The notes under the pieces are model-generated. The model searched no databases. It saw only the letters and a program-made list of their open reading frames with translations, and was not told where the DNA came from. A program made the position numbers and the translations under genes. From Maricaulis sp. (lineage in GTDB: Bacteria; Pseudomonadota; Alphaproteobacteria; Caulobacterales; Maricaulaceae), in assembly GCF_015665295.1 (NCBI RefSeq), contig NZ_JADFAJ010000002.1:1-41515 (forward strand): a DNA stretch of 41,515 bases, read 5' to 3'. This document shows, in pieces, positions 32,801-40,994 of the stretch (its first letter is position 1; every line of letters starts with the position of its first letter).

Positions 32801-34416
32801 GGATTGGTGACCTGGGAAAAATTCTGCCGGAAGAAATGCGCGAGCGGGCGATAGTTTTCCGACAGGACGGCCAGTGGCGCATCATCACCCATCGAGCCAA
32901 CGGCTTCCTTGCCATCTTCGGCCATCGCCTTGATGACCAGCTCGATATTCTCGAAGGTAAAGCCCGCCGCCGCCTGACGCCGCGTGCGATCATCATCGCT
33001 GAAGACCTGGTCCTCCGAGCCCGGTCCGACGACGGATTCAAGATCCTCCATCTCGCCAAGCCAGCGCGTATAGGGATGTTGTTCGGACAGCTCGTTGAGG
33101 ATGTCCTGCTCGCGGTAGAACTTGCCCTCGACGATGTCGAGCGCGATCAGGCGACCGGGCGTGATCGAGCCGCGCTCGGTCACGGTCACCGGATCGACCG
33201 GCGCCATGCCGGTTTCCGATCCGGCGACGAAAATATCGTCGCGGGTCAGCGCGTAACGCATCGGGCGCAGACCGTTGCGGTCGAGCCCGGCAATTGCCCA
33301 GCGCCCGTCAAAGGCGGCAATCGCAGCCGGCCCGTCCCAGGGCTCCATGACCGCATTGCAATACTCATACATGCGACTCCAGCCCTCGGGCATGACATCA
33401 GCCCGTTTCGACCAGGCTTCCGGGATCAGCAGCGTCTTGGTCATTGGCGCCGAGCGACCGGCGCGGACCAGGATTTCAAAGGTCTGGTCGAGCGCGGCAC
33501 TGTCCGACGCGCCCGGCTGGATCACCGGTTTCACATCGCCGATGACATCGGCAAAGGCGGTCTCGGCGATGTGGACCTCATGGCTCCGCATCCAGTTGAT
33601 ATTGCCGCGGATCGTGTTGATCTCGCCATTGTGGGCCAGCATGCGGAAGGGCTGGGCCAGCCGCCATTCCGGGAAGGTGTTGGTCGAATAGCGCTGGTGG
33701 AAGATGGCGAAGGGCGAGACGAAGTCCGGCGATTGCAGGTCGCGGTAGAAAGCGTCGATATCCTGGGCGCGGAACAGGCCCTTGTAGATGATGTCGCGCG
33801 AGGACAGCGAGCAGACATAGAGGTCGCGCAGGTTTTCCTCGCGGGCCCGGCGCTCGATGCGGCGGCGGACGATGTAGAGCACACGCTCGACCGCCTCGCT
33901 GTCGCGTTCGCGCGGATCGCGGAACAGGACCTGTTCGATCTCCGGCAGGGTGGCGCGGGCCTTGTCGCCCAGCACCGAGGTGTCGATCGGCGGCTGGCGC
34001 CAGCCGTAAAAGGCGAAGCCCTCGCGCAGGATTTCCGCCTCGATGATGGCGCGGGCCCGTTCGCGGGCGGCGAAATCCGTGCGCGGCAGGAAGACCATGC
34101 CGACAATCACATCGCCGCGCTCGGGCTCGTGCCCGGTGCGCGCCACGGCCGCCTTGAAGAAGTCCTGCGGCACGCCAACGCGCAAACCTGCCCCGTCACC
34201 GGTGAGACCGTCAGCATCGACGGCGCCGCGGTGCCAGACTGCCTTCAAGGCATCAATCGCCAGTTCGACAATATCGCGGCGGGCGCGGCCCTTCATGTCG
34301 GCGATGAGGCCGACACCACAGGCATCGCGCTCGTCGCGCGGATCGATCAGGCCGGCGCGGGTAAGGGTTTCCAGCCCCTGGCGGTGGGCGGCTTCGGACC
34401 AGGTCTTGTTCGTCAT
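29884..34416 (-). CDS. gltB: Glutamate synthase (NADPH), large subunit
   Basis: The large subunit makes glutamate from 2-oxoglutarate and glutamine. The 1510-residue protein has a class II amidotransferase domain whose nucleophile Cys33 (DACGVGLI) follows a 32-residue propeptide. A central domain and the FMN domain follow (PPPHHDIYSIEDLAQL, GGTGAAALSSIKFAG). The 3Fe-4S cysteines are in CLMVRQCHSNTCPVGIC (about 1130-1146), and a C-terminal beta-helix domain contains repeated glycine motifs. It overlaps gltD by ATGA, and gltD comes first. This is the core ammonia-assimilation enzyme with GltD. Confidence 0.97.
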   Translation of the reverse strand: MTNKTWSEAAHRQGLETLTRAGLIDPRDERDACGVGLIADMKGRARRDIVELAIDALKAVWHRGAVDADGLTGDGAGLRVGVPQDFFKAAVARTGHEPERGDVIVGMVFLPRTDFAARERARAIIEAEILREGFAFYGWRQPPIDTSVLGDKARATLPEIEQVLFRDPRERDSEAVERVLYIVRRRIERRAREENLRDLYVCSLSSRDIIYKGLFRAQDIDAFYRDLQSPDFVSPFAIFHQRYSTNTFPEWRLAQPFRMLAHNGEINTIRGNINWMRSHEVHIAETAFADVIGDVKPVIQPGASDSAALDQTFEILVRAGRSAPMTKTLLIPEAWSKRADVMPEGWSRMYEYCNAVMEPWDGPAAIAAFDGRWAIAGLDRNGLRPMRYALTRDDIFVAGSETGMAPVDPVTVTERGSITPGRLIALDIVEGKFYREQDILNELSEQHPYTRWLGEMEDLESVVGPGSEDQVFSDDDRTRRQAAAGFTFENIELVIKAMAEDGKEAVGSMGDDAPLAVLSENYRPLAHFFRQNFSQVTNPPIDPLREGRVMGLKTRFRNLGNILGQGEARASVLVLDSPILTNGGYERWRGHMGCAVKEIDCLLPVVKATGDGQVLRQAIDDVIRECVAAVRDGAAHLVLTDHRQDAENAALPMILVAGAVHSTLTREGLRNFCSLNVRAGECFDAHYAAVLIGLGATTVNPYLAFDTVTAGRESVGGESWARARAGRLKAALDGGLLKILSKMGISIISSYRGGCNFEVLGLSRALVEAYLPGVVSRISGIGLPGLEVRTVELHRKSWRGDEARLPVGGFYRQRSSGDRHALNAPVISALQAAVRGNDAKAWKSYRSAIRDQGPIQLRDLMDMRSIGPAVGLDRVESINGIRRRFVTPGMSLGALSPEAHGALNVAMNRIGAKSVSGEGGEDPARYKPLPNGDNMNSAVKQIASGRFGVTAEYLGQCREMEIKVAQGAKPGEGGQLPGFKVTEFIARMRLATPGVSLISPPPHHDIYSIEDLAQLIYDLKQINPTARVGVKLVAAAGVGAVAAGVAKANADIINISGSVGGTGAAALSSIKFAGGPLELGLAEAHQMLSLNGLRERVTLRADGGIRTGRDIVIAAMLGAEEFGVGTASLIALGCLMVRQCHSNTCPVGICTQDDDLRARFGGFPDHVVNLMTFLAQDVREILAGLGATSLEDVIGRADLLDQVSRGSESLDDLDLSAIMSRADAVERPARSTRSLRNPVAPALDEQIIEDAAPAFDRGEKMQLDYGVKNTDRAVGTRTSSEIVARFGPDGLGTDHLTLRLRGSAGQSLGAFAAKGLRIELDGDANDYVGKGLSGASIIVRPYGGATEANEEHAIIGNTCLYGATTGRLMAAGRAGQRFGVRNSGADAVIEGCGTNGCEYMTGGTAVILGPVGDNFAAGMTGGDVFVHDPDRRLDARLNRETVLAFDLEGESEQRCLAMIEAHAAETGSRIAKRLLAGWTTERAHFVHLRGEEVVKRERAALAAANDSQSA

Positions 34417-35834
34417 TCGGCCGCTCCCAGCACACGCATGCGATTATCGAGATAGGATTCGATCGAGCGCGCGGCATCGAGCCCGTCCTTGATCGCCCAC
34501 ACTACGAGCGACGCGCCGCGATGCAGGTCGCCGGCGACGAAAACGCCGTCGAGGCTGGCCATGCGCGTGTCGCGATCCGCCTCGACGCGGCCATCACGAT
34601 GCACGGAGAGGTCCGGCGCATCGAACAGGACGGGCAGGTCCTCCGGCGTGAAGCCGAGCGCCGAGATCACCATGTCGGCGCCGATATCCCAGGTCTTGCC
34701 CGGTTCCGGCTCCGGTGCCCGGCGACCCGACGCGTCCGGAGCGCCCAGCCGCATGCCCTGGACACGCACCGCCGTTATGGCGTCGCCCCTGGTCAGCACG
34801 GCAAGCGGGGCGGAGAGCCATTCGAACACGACCCCCTCCTCCTCGGCATGTTCCACCTCGCGGGCCGAGCCGGGCATGTTGGCACGGTCACGGCGATACA
34901 GGCAGGTCACCGACCGGGCACCCTGGCGAATGGCCGTGCGGACACAGTCCATGGCGGTATCCCCACCACCAACCACGACGACATCCTTTTCATGGGCATC
35001 CAGCACGCTGTCATTGGCGGCCGGATCGCCCAGATCATTGCGATTGGCGCGGGTCAGATAATCCAGCGCCGCCAGCACGCCATCGCCGGACCCCGGACAG
35101 GTCAGCTGGCGGGCATTATAGACACCGGTCGCAAGCAGGACGGCGTGATGCTCGGCCCGGATACCGGCCAGCGTCGCGTCGCGTCCGACCTCGACATTCA
35201 TCCTGAAGACGACGCCACCCTTGACCAGCCGGTCGATGCGGCGCTGGACCACGGTCTTTTCCAGCTTGAAGCCGGGAATGCCGTACATCAAAAGGCCGCC
35301 GGCGCGGTCGGCACGCTCATAGACCGTGACGGCAAACCCGCCCTCGCGCAGGCGCTCCGCCGCCGCCAGACCGGCAGGTCCGGACCCGATGATGGCGACG
35401 CTCTGGCCGCGCTCGGGACCCGGCTTGAGCGGCTCGACCCAGCCTTCCTTCCAGGCGGTATCGGTGATGTATTGCTCGACCGCGCCGATGGTGACAGCGC
35501 CGTGTTTGGACTTCTCGACCACACAAGAGCCTTCGCACAGACGGTCCTGCGGGCAGATGCGGCCACAGATTTCCGGCATGGTCGAGGTCGCGGCGGAGGC
35601 CTCATAGGCCTCGCGCAGCCGGTCCTCGCCGGCCAGCATCAGCCAGTCGGGAATATTGTTCTGCAAAGGACAGCCGGACTGGCAGAAGGGAACACCGCAC
35701 TGCGAGCAGCGCGAAGCCTGCCGGGCCGCGGCTTCGGTCGAGTAACCGCGGTAGATCTCGTTGAAATCATTACGCCGTTCGCTCTCCGAGCGCTTCTCCG
35801 GATAGGCCTGGTCGATGTCCACAAATCTGAGCAA
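34413..35834 (-). CDS. gltD: Glutamate synthase (NADPH), small subunit
   Basis: The small subunit passes electrons from NADPH through FAD and two 4Fe-4S clusters to GltB. Cluster cysteines are Cys43, Cys46, Cys51 and Cys55 (CSQCGVPFCQSGC) and Cys90, Cys94, Cys100 and Cys104. The FAD motif is IIGSGPAGLAAAERL, and the NADPH motif is VVVGGGDTAMDCVRTA followed by RRDRANMPG. No ATG fits: the conserved start RFVDIDQAYPEKR is preceded by a TTG at 35834, giving 473 residues. A GTG at 35822 is the alternative; the frame stays open to 36152 without family similarity. GGGGGCAGGA immediately precedes the TTG. Confidence 0.93.
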   Translation of the reverse strand: MLRFVDIDQAYPEKRSESERRNDFNEIYRGYSTEAAARQASRCSQCGVPFCQSGCPLQNNIPDWLMLAGEDRLREAYEASAATSTMPEICGRICPQDRLCEGSCVVEKSKHGAVTIGAVEQYITDTAWKEGWVEPLKPGPERGQSVAIIGSGPAGLAAAERLREGGFAVTVYERADRAGGLLMYGIPGFKLEKTVVQRRIDRLVKGGVVFRMNVEVGRDATLAGIRAEHHAVLLATGVYNARQLTCPGSGDGVLAALDYLTRANRNDLGDPAANDSVLDAHEKDVVVVGGGDTAMDCVRTAIRQGARSVTCLYRRDRANMPGSAREVEHAEEEGVVFEWLSAPLAVLTRGDAITAVRVQGMRLGAPDASGRRAPEPEPGKTWDIGADMVISALGFTPEDLPVLFDAPDLSVHRDGRVEADRDTRMASLDGVFVAGDLHRGASLVVWAIKDGLDAARSIESYLDNRMRVLGAAE

Positions 35835-36233
35835 TCCTGCCCCCGTCAAATTGCCGAAAGTTCGCCAATGCAGCACAGACTTCGCAGGCGCACAAGTCGG
35901 AGGCCGTTCGGCAAGTTGGCAATTTATGCCCTGAAAGCGATATTTGTGGCATGAACTTCCAAGAATTATGACCCGTAAACCGCTTGCCGGCAAATACATG
36001 GCAATTGCGCGAGCTTGTGACGAACCCCGTCGCGCAAGAATGATGCAGGCATGCTCGCGAATGCGGCAGGATGAACAACTCATCCCGCCGCGGCCGGGCC
36101 AGACGTGCGGCCACGGCGTCGAATGCGGGATCAGCCGCCGATCTGGGCACACGCGCGGTCACGATTGCGTGGTGTCGGCTCCGATCGGTCAAAGCGCCTT
36201 GCCCTGCCTCGCCATCCCCCCCAAATTCGGGTG
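35835..36233. promoter_or_regulatory. Divergent gltD-moaA intergenic region
   Basis: This gap of about 400 bp must hold promoters for the gltDB and moa operons. The AT-richest part is near 35920-36000. I saw no convincing -24/-12, NtrC or Moco-riboswitch pattern by eye. A spaced inverted repeat at 36005-36037 is the only clear structure. Several open frames cross it, but none has recognisable coding character. Confidence 0.4.
36005..36037. promoter_or_regulatory. Spaced inverted repeat, possible operator
   Basis: TTGCGCGA (36005-36012) and TCGCGCAA (36030-36037) are perfect inverted 8-mers 17 bases apart, in the gltD-moaA gap. They could be an operator or a small hairpin; chance is not excluded. 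Confidence 0.3.
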
Positions 36234-37259
36234 ATGACACTGCCCCATCCGACAACGCCCCTTATCGACAGTTTCGGTCGCCAGATCCGCTATCTGCGGC
36301 TTTCGGTGACGGATCGCTGCGATTTGCGCTGCGTTTACTGCATGAAGGCGCAGCCCGATTTCCTGCCCAAATCCGAACTGCTGACCCTTGAGGAGCTGGA
36401 GCAGGTCGCCAGCGCCTTCATCGCGCGCGGCGTCACCAAGGTCCGCATCACCGGCGGCGAACCGCTGGTGCGGCGCGATGTGGTCAGCCTGATCGAACGC
36501 CTCGGCACCCGGCTGGGCAAGGCTGGTAGCCCCAAAGGCGCGCTCGAGGAGCTGACCCTGACCACCAATGCCACCCAGCTGCCGCGTTTCGCGGCGCGGC
36601 TGGTCGCGGCTGGCATGCGGCGCATCAATGTCTCGCTCGACACGCTGGACCCGGAGCGCTTCGCGCGCCTCACGCGCGGCGGCCGCCTCGCCGATACGCT
36701 GACCGGGATCGCGGCCGCCAAGGCCGCCGGGTTATCAGTCAAGATCAACGCCGTCGCCATGAAGGGCGAAAATGAGGACGAATTGCCCGACCTCATCGCC
36801 TGGGCGCATGGCCAGGGCCATGACATCACCCTGATCGAGGTCATGCCGATCGGCGATGTCGGCACCGACCGCTCGATCCAGTTCTTGCCACTGACCGCCG
36901 TGCGCGAACGTCTCGAACAGCGCTGGACGCTGACCCCGCTCAGCGACAGCACCGGCGGTCCGGCGCGCTATCATCATGTCGCCGAGACCGGTGGCAGGCT
37001 CGGCCTGATCACGCCGCTGACGGGAAATTTCTGCGCCAGCTGCAACCGCGTCCGCCTGACCTGTACCGGCCAGCTGCATTCCTGCCTGGGACGCGAGGGT
37101 GAGGTCGACCTGCGCGGCGCCCTGCGCGAGCACGGCGTCGACGGTCTGCACGCGGCGCTGGAGGCAGCCATCGCCAACAAGCCGGAAGCGCATGATTTCG
37201 ACGTCAGCCCGGGCGCCAAACCCTCGGTGAAGCGGCACATGGCCATCACGGGAGGCTGA
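36234..37259 (+). CDS. moaA: GTP 3',8-cyclase MoaA
   Basis: MoaA is the radical-SAM enzyme that turns GTP into the first molybdopterin intermediate. The 341-residue protein has the N-terminal cluster Cys29, Cys33 and Cys36 ([12 protein letters not shown]), ITGGEPLVR for SAM binding, and a C-terminal cluster Cys267, Cys270 and Cys284 ([11 protein letters not shown] then C). It ends in the conserved Gly-Gly (MAITGG). I chose the ATG at 36234 because the family N-terminus ([20 protein letters not shown]) starts just after it; a GTG at 36231 is adjacent. The ribosome site is weak. It is the first gene of a six-gene Moco operon. Confidence 0.96.
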   Translation: MTLPHPTTPLIDSFGRQIRYLRLSVTDRCDLRCVYCMKAQPDFLPKSELLTLEELEQVASAFIARGVTKVRITGGEPLVRRDVVSLIERLGTRLGKAGSPKGALEELTLTTNATQLPRFAARLVAAGMRRINVSLDTLDPERFARLTRGGRLADTLTGIAAAKAAGLSVKINAVAMKGENEDELPDLIAWAHGQGHDITLIEVMPIGDVGTDRSIQFLPLTAVRERLEQRWTLTPLSDSTGGPARYHHVAETGGRLGLITPLTGNFCASCNRVRLTCTGQLHSCLGREGEVDLRGALREHGVDGLHAALEAAIANKPEAHDFDVSPGAKPSVKRHMAITGG

Positions 37260-37263
37260 TCCG

Positions 37264-37515
37264 ATGCACGTCCATATCCGCTACATGGCCGCCCTGCGCG
37301 ACCGGCTCGGCGAAGGCGAGACCACGCTCGACCTGCCGCCGGATGTCTCGGACAGCGAAACCCTGATCGCCCATCTCACCGCAAGCGATGCGGCCGCCGC
37401 CGCCCTTGCCGCACCGGAAATTCGCCTGATCCGCAATGACCGCATCGTCACCCGCCCCAGCGCGCTTGAGGATGGCGACCGGCTCGCCTTCTGCCCGCCC
37501 TTCACCGGAGGCTGA
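37264..37515 (+). CDS. moaD: Molybdopterin synthase sulfur-carrier subunit MoaD
   Basis: MoaD carries the thiocarboxylate sulfur used by MoaE. The 83-residue protein is a small ubiquitin-like protein ending in Gly-Gly (CPPFTGG), as required for adenylation and sulfur loading. Family segments include MAALRDRLGEGETTLDLP and ALEDGDRLAFCPP. GGGAGG at the end of moaA provides the ribosome site seven bases upstream. No MoeB-type activating enzyme is encoded in the window, so it must lie elsewhere. Confidence 0.93.
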   Translation: MHVHIRYMAALRDRLGEGETTLDLPPDVSDSETLIAHLTASDAAAAALAAPEIRLIRNDRIVTRPSALEDGDRLAFCPPFTGG

Positions 37516-37518
37516 GCC

Positions 37519-37989
37519 ATGATGCCGAAGATTCTGGTCACAGCCGATCCGCTCGACCCGCCCGCCCTTGTTGCCGCCCTCACGGGAACCGATCCCGATG
37601 ACGGGGCCGTCGCGAGTTTTGTTGGCCAGGTCCGTGCCGAACCGGGTCTCCAGACGCTGGAACTCGAGCACTATCCCGGCGTCACCGAAACCGCGCTGGC
37701 AGAACTGCGCGAGCTGGCGATGTCGCGCTGGTCGCTGAGCCAGGCGATCATCCATCACCGGGTCGGCCGCATGGCGGTCGGCGAGACCATTGTCGTCGTC
37801 GCCGCCAGCGCCCCGCACCGCCGCGCCGCGCTGGAAGCGGTCGGCTTCCTGATCGACCGGCTCAAGACCGAAGCGCCGTTCTGGAAGCGCGTCCACACGG
37901 CGGGCGGCAGTCACTGGGTTACCGCCCGTGACAGCGACGCGGCGGCGTCGCAATACTGGCGCGACCAGATCGCGCAGGAGGATGCCTGA
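37519..37989 (+). CDS. moaE: Molybdopterin synthase catalytic subunit MoaE
   Basis: MoaE converts cPMP to molybdopterin using sulfur from MoaD. The 156-residue protein has SFVGQVRAEPG, LELEHYPGVTETAL, HHRVGRMAVGETIVVVA, SAPHRRAALEAVGFLID and the active-site Lys segment LKTEAPFWKRV. GGAGG (37507-37511) lies seven bases before the first ATG at 37519. The stop shares a base with the moaB start. Confidence 0.95.
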   Translation: MMPKILVTADPLDPPALVAALTGTDPDDGAVASFVGQVRAEPGLQTLELEHYPGVTETALAELRELAMSRWSLSQAIIHHRVGRMAVGETIVVVAASAPHRRAALEAVGFLIDRLKTEAPFWKRVHTAGGSHWVTARDSDAAASQYWRDQIAQEDA

Positions 37990-38500
37990 TGAGCGACGAG
38001 CACCGGCTCGGCTTTGCCGTGATGACGATTTCTGACACGCGCGATGCGGCCAGCGACAAGACCGGCCCCTGGCTGCGCGAGCAGATCGCCGGCGCCGGTC
38101 ACACGGTCATCGACCACGCCATCGTGCCCGACACGATCGAGACCATCCGCGCTCGCCTGCAGGCCTGGCTCGATGATCCGGCTATCCATGCGGTGATCAC
38201 GACCGGCGGGACGGGCCTGACCGGGCGCGATGTCACCCCGGAGGCGATCCGGCCAATGCTGGACAAGGAGATCGACGGTTTCTCGGTCGTGTTCCACCAG
38301 ATCTCCTTCCAGTCGGTCGGCGTCTCGACCCTGCAATCGCGCGCCCTCGCGGGCATCGCCAAGGCGACCTATGTCTTTGCCATTCCCGGCTCGATGGGCG
38401 CCTGCAAGGATGCCTGGAACGGGATTTTGCGGCATGAGTTCGATGCCGCGCACACGCCGTGCAACCTCGTTGAAATCCTGCCCCGGCTGGGAGAAAGCTG

Positions 38501-38501
<1 letters not shown>
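37989..38501 (+). CDS. moaB: Molybdopterin adenylyltransferase-family protein MoaB
   Basis: MoaB belongs to the MogA/MoaB fold that adenylylates molybdopterin before metal insertion. The 170-residue protein has [37 protein letters not shown], the [14 protein letters not shown] segment and the closing [17 protein letters not shown]. It matches the longer MoaB form rather than MogA. No separate mogA is present, so this protein may provide the adenylylation step here (inferred). It has one-base TGATG overlaps on both sides. Confidence 0.92.
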
Positions 38502-38985
<484 letters not shown>

Positions 38986-38989
<4 letters not shown>

Positions 38990-40170
38990 TCCCGCTCAGT
39001 GAGGCCATCGCCCGTGTTCGCAGCGACCTCACGCCAATGGAGGCCGAGACAGTCAGCCTCGGCGAGGCGGCCGGGCGGGTGCTGGCAAAAGCCGTCACCG
39101 CCCGCCTGACACAGCCGCCCTTCCACGCCGCGGCGATGGATGGTTATGCGGTGCGCTCCAGCGATCTCGGCGACCATCCCGTCACCCTGCCGCTTGACGG
39201 CGAATCCGCCGCCGGCCATGCGCTCCATCGTCCGATCCGGCACGGTACCGCAGTGCGCATCTCGACCGGAGCCGCCCTGCCCGATGGGGCTGACCAAGTC
39301 GTGATCCAGGAAAACACGACGCGCACCGGCGACCGGATCACCCTGCAGGATCCGCCCCAGCGCCTGCGCCATGTCCGCGCCATGGGCGAGGACTTCGCGA
39401 GCGGCGAGACCTTGCTGGAAGCCGGACTGCGCCTCACCGCACCGCGCCTGGCGCTGGCCGCGGCGGGCGGAGCCTCGTCACTGCTGGTCAGCCGCCAGCC
39501 GCGCATCGGCGTTCTGGCCTCGGGCGACGAGCTGGTGACTGCCGGCGCCCCGCCCGGTCCCGGCCAGATCATCAATTCCAACGCCCCGGCCCTGATCGCC
39601 CTGCTGACCGCCTGCGGCGCCGTCCCGATCGATCTCGGCATTGCCCGCGACACGCCGGACGCTGTCCGCAAGGCTCTTGAACGGGCCAGCGATTTCGACC
39701 TCCTGGTCACGATCGGCGGCGCATCCGTGGGCGATCATGATCATCTGCGCCGGGTCTTTGCCGAGATGGGCGGTGAGCTCGCCTTCGACAAGATCGCGCT
39801 GAAACCCGGCAAGCCGACCTGGTTCGGCCAGCTGCCGGACGTGCCGGTGCTAGGCCTGCCGGGCAATCCGGTCTCCGCCCTGGTGGTCGCCGAACTTGTC
39901 CTGCGCCCGGCCGTCGAGCGCCTGCTGGGCGAAACGCAGCGCCCGCGCCTGCGCCCGGCACGGCTGATGGCCGACCTGCCCGGCAACGGGCCGCGCGAGA
40001 CCTGGATTCGCGGTCGTTTCGATCCCGAAACAGGCCGTGTCCGCCCCTCCGGCAGCCAGGACAGCGGCATGATCTCGGCGCTGGCCCGGGCCGAGCTTCT
40101 CATCCCGCGCGCCATCAATGCACCGCCGGCAGGAGCCGACCAGATGATCGACGTCCTGCTGCTCGACTGA
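38986..40170 (+). CDS. moeA: Molybdopterin molybdotransferase MoeA
   Basis: MoeA inserts molybdate into adenylylated molybdopterin. The 394-residue protein has the N-terminal ALIGN-type segment ([12 protein letters not shown]), [11 protein letters not shown], the MoCF core with VLASGDELV and [13 protein letters not shown] (242-254), [20 protein letters not shown], and a C-terminal beta domain. It is the last Moco gene. The operon contains neither mobA nor moeB. Confidence 0.95.
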
Positions 40171-40259
40171 GCCCCGGGACCGCCCGCCGGTCTGCCGGCA
40201 TGACAGTCGCCGCGCACCTGCCTACTCTGCCCCGTCGCCAATCATCCGGGAGCGCCCCC

Positions 40260-40937
40260 GTGCCGGGCACCGATAGCAGATTTTCCGACCCCATCACGTC
40301 CACATCAGTGGTCGACCAGCTGGCCGCGCGCATTCGCGCCCGCATTCTGGCCAATGAATTCAAGCCCGGCGAAGCCCTGCGTCAGGAGACATTGGCCGAC
40401 GCCTACAAGGTGTCGCGCATGCCGGTCCGCGAAGCGCTTCGGCGTCTCGAGGTGGAGGGCCTGGTGGTCTTCCAGCCCAATCGCGGCGTCACTGTCTCGC
40501 CCGTCTCGGCCGCGGACATGGCCGAACTCTTCGACATCCGCCTGCAGCTGGAACCCGGCCTCTTCGCCCGCGCCATCGAGCGCGCCAGTGCCGCCGACAT
40601 CGCCGCCGTCGAGACCATCCGCGCCCGCGAGACTGCCGCCCTGGCCGAGGGCGACACCGCCCGTTTCGGCGCCCTCAACCGCGACTTCCACGCAGCCCTG
40701 CACGCCCCGGCAGACCGTCCGCGCACATGGGCCATCGTGCAATCGCTCAACCGGCACATCGACCGTTATGTCCGCCTCCAGCTCTCCCTCACCCCCGACG
40801 CCCGCACGACCGCCAATGCCGAACATGACGGCCTGCTCGACGCCATGAAGTCCGGTGATCCGGTTGTCGGCGAACAGCGCATGGCCCAGCACATTGTCAC
40901 GGCGCGGACGGCGCTGGTTAAGGCGTTTGAGGGCTGA
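40260..40937 (+). CDS. GntR-family transcriptional regulator (FadR/FCD subfamily)
   Basis: The predicted protein has an N-terminal GntR winged helix (LAARIRARILANEFKPGEALRQETLADAYKVSRMPVREALRRLEVEGLVV) and an all-helical FCD effector domain (FDIRLQLEPGLFARAIERAS, LNRDFHAALHAPADRP, EHDGLLDAMKSGD). I prefer the GTG at 40260 (225 residues) because GGGAG (40248-40252) precedes it by seven bases and the longer N-terminus from the ATG at 40200 has no ribosome site. It follows moeA by 89 bases on the same strand, but nothing in it points to Moco control. The target is unknown. Confidence 0.85.
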   Translation: MPGTDSRFSDPITSTSVVDQLAARIRARILANEFKPGEALRQETLADAYKVSRMPVREALRRLEVEGLVVFQPNRGVTVSPVSAADMAELFDIRLQLEPGLFARAIERASAADIAAVETIRARETAALAEGDTARFGALNRDFHAALHAPADRPRTWAIVQSLNRHIDRYVRLQLSLTPDARTTANAEHDGLLDAMKSGDPVVGEQRMAQHIVTARTALVKAFEG

Positions 40938-40956
40938 TTACCCTCGCGGCGCCAGG

Positions 40957-40980
40957 CCACTTCCCCCGCAAGCGGGGAAG
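40957..40980. repeat. REP-like hairpin, copy B
   Basis: This is the second copy of the repeat at 12479-12503. The first 20 bases (40957-40976) match copy A exactly, with stem CCCCGC-AA-GCGGGG and flanking CTT/AAG pairs. It lies between the GntR gene (+) and the methyltransferase end (-), and may also act as a barrier between the convergent genes. Confidence 0.7.
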
Positions 40981-40994
40981 AAGAACGCGCCCCT

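Noticed and set aside
31957-34455. Long plus-strand open frame opposite gltB
   Set aside because: gltB is unmistakable; the opposite frame has no domain and ends in the gltD region.
35944-36234. 96-codon plus-strand frame ending at the moaA start
   Set aside because: It starts with TTG, has no ribosome site or family resemblance, and its Arg/Cys/Pro-rich composition looks like non-coding GC-rich DNA.
35770-36255. 161-codon minus-strand frame across the gltD-moaA gap
   Set aside because: It overlaps the conserved start of gltD in another frame and has no recognisable pattern.
40171-40259. Short GCCGG/CCGGC hairpin after moeA as a terminator
   Set aside because: The stem is only five pairs and no T-tract follows, so it does not stand out from chance in GC-rich DNA.
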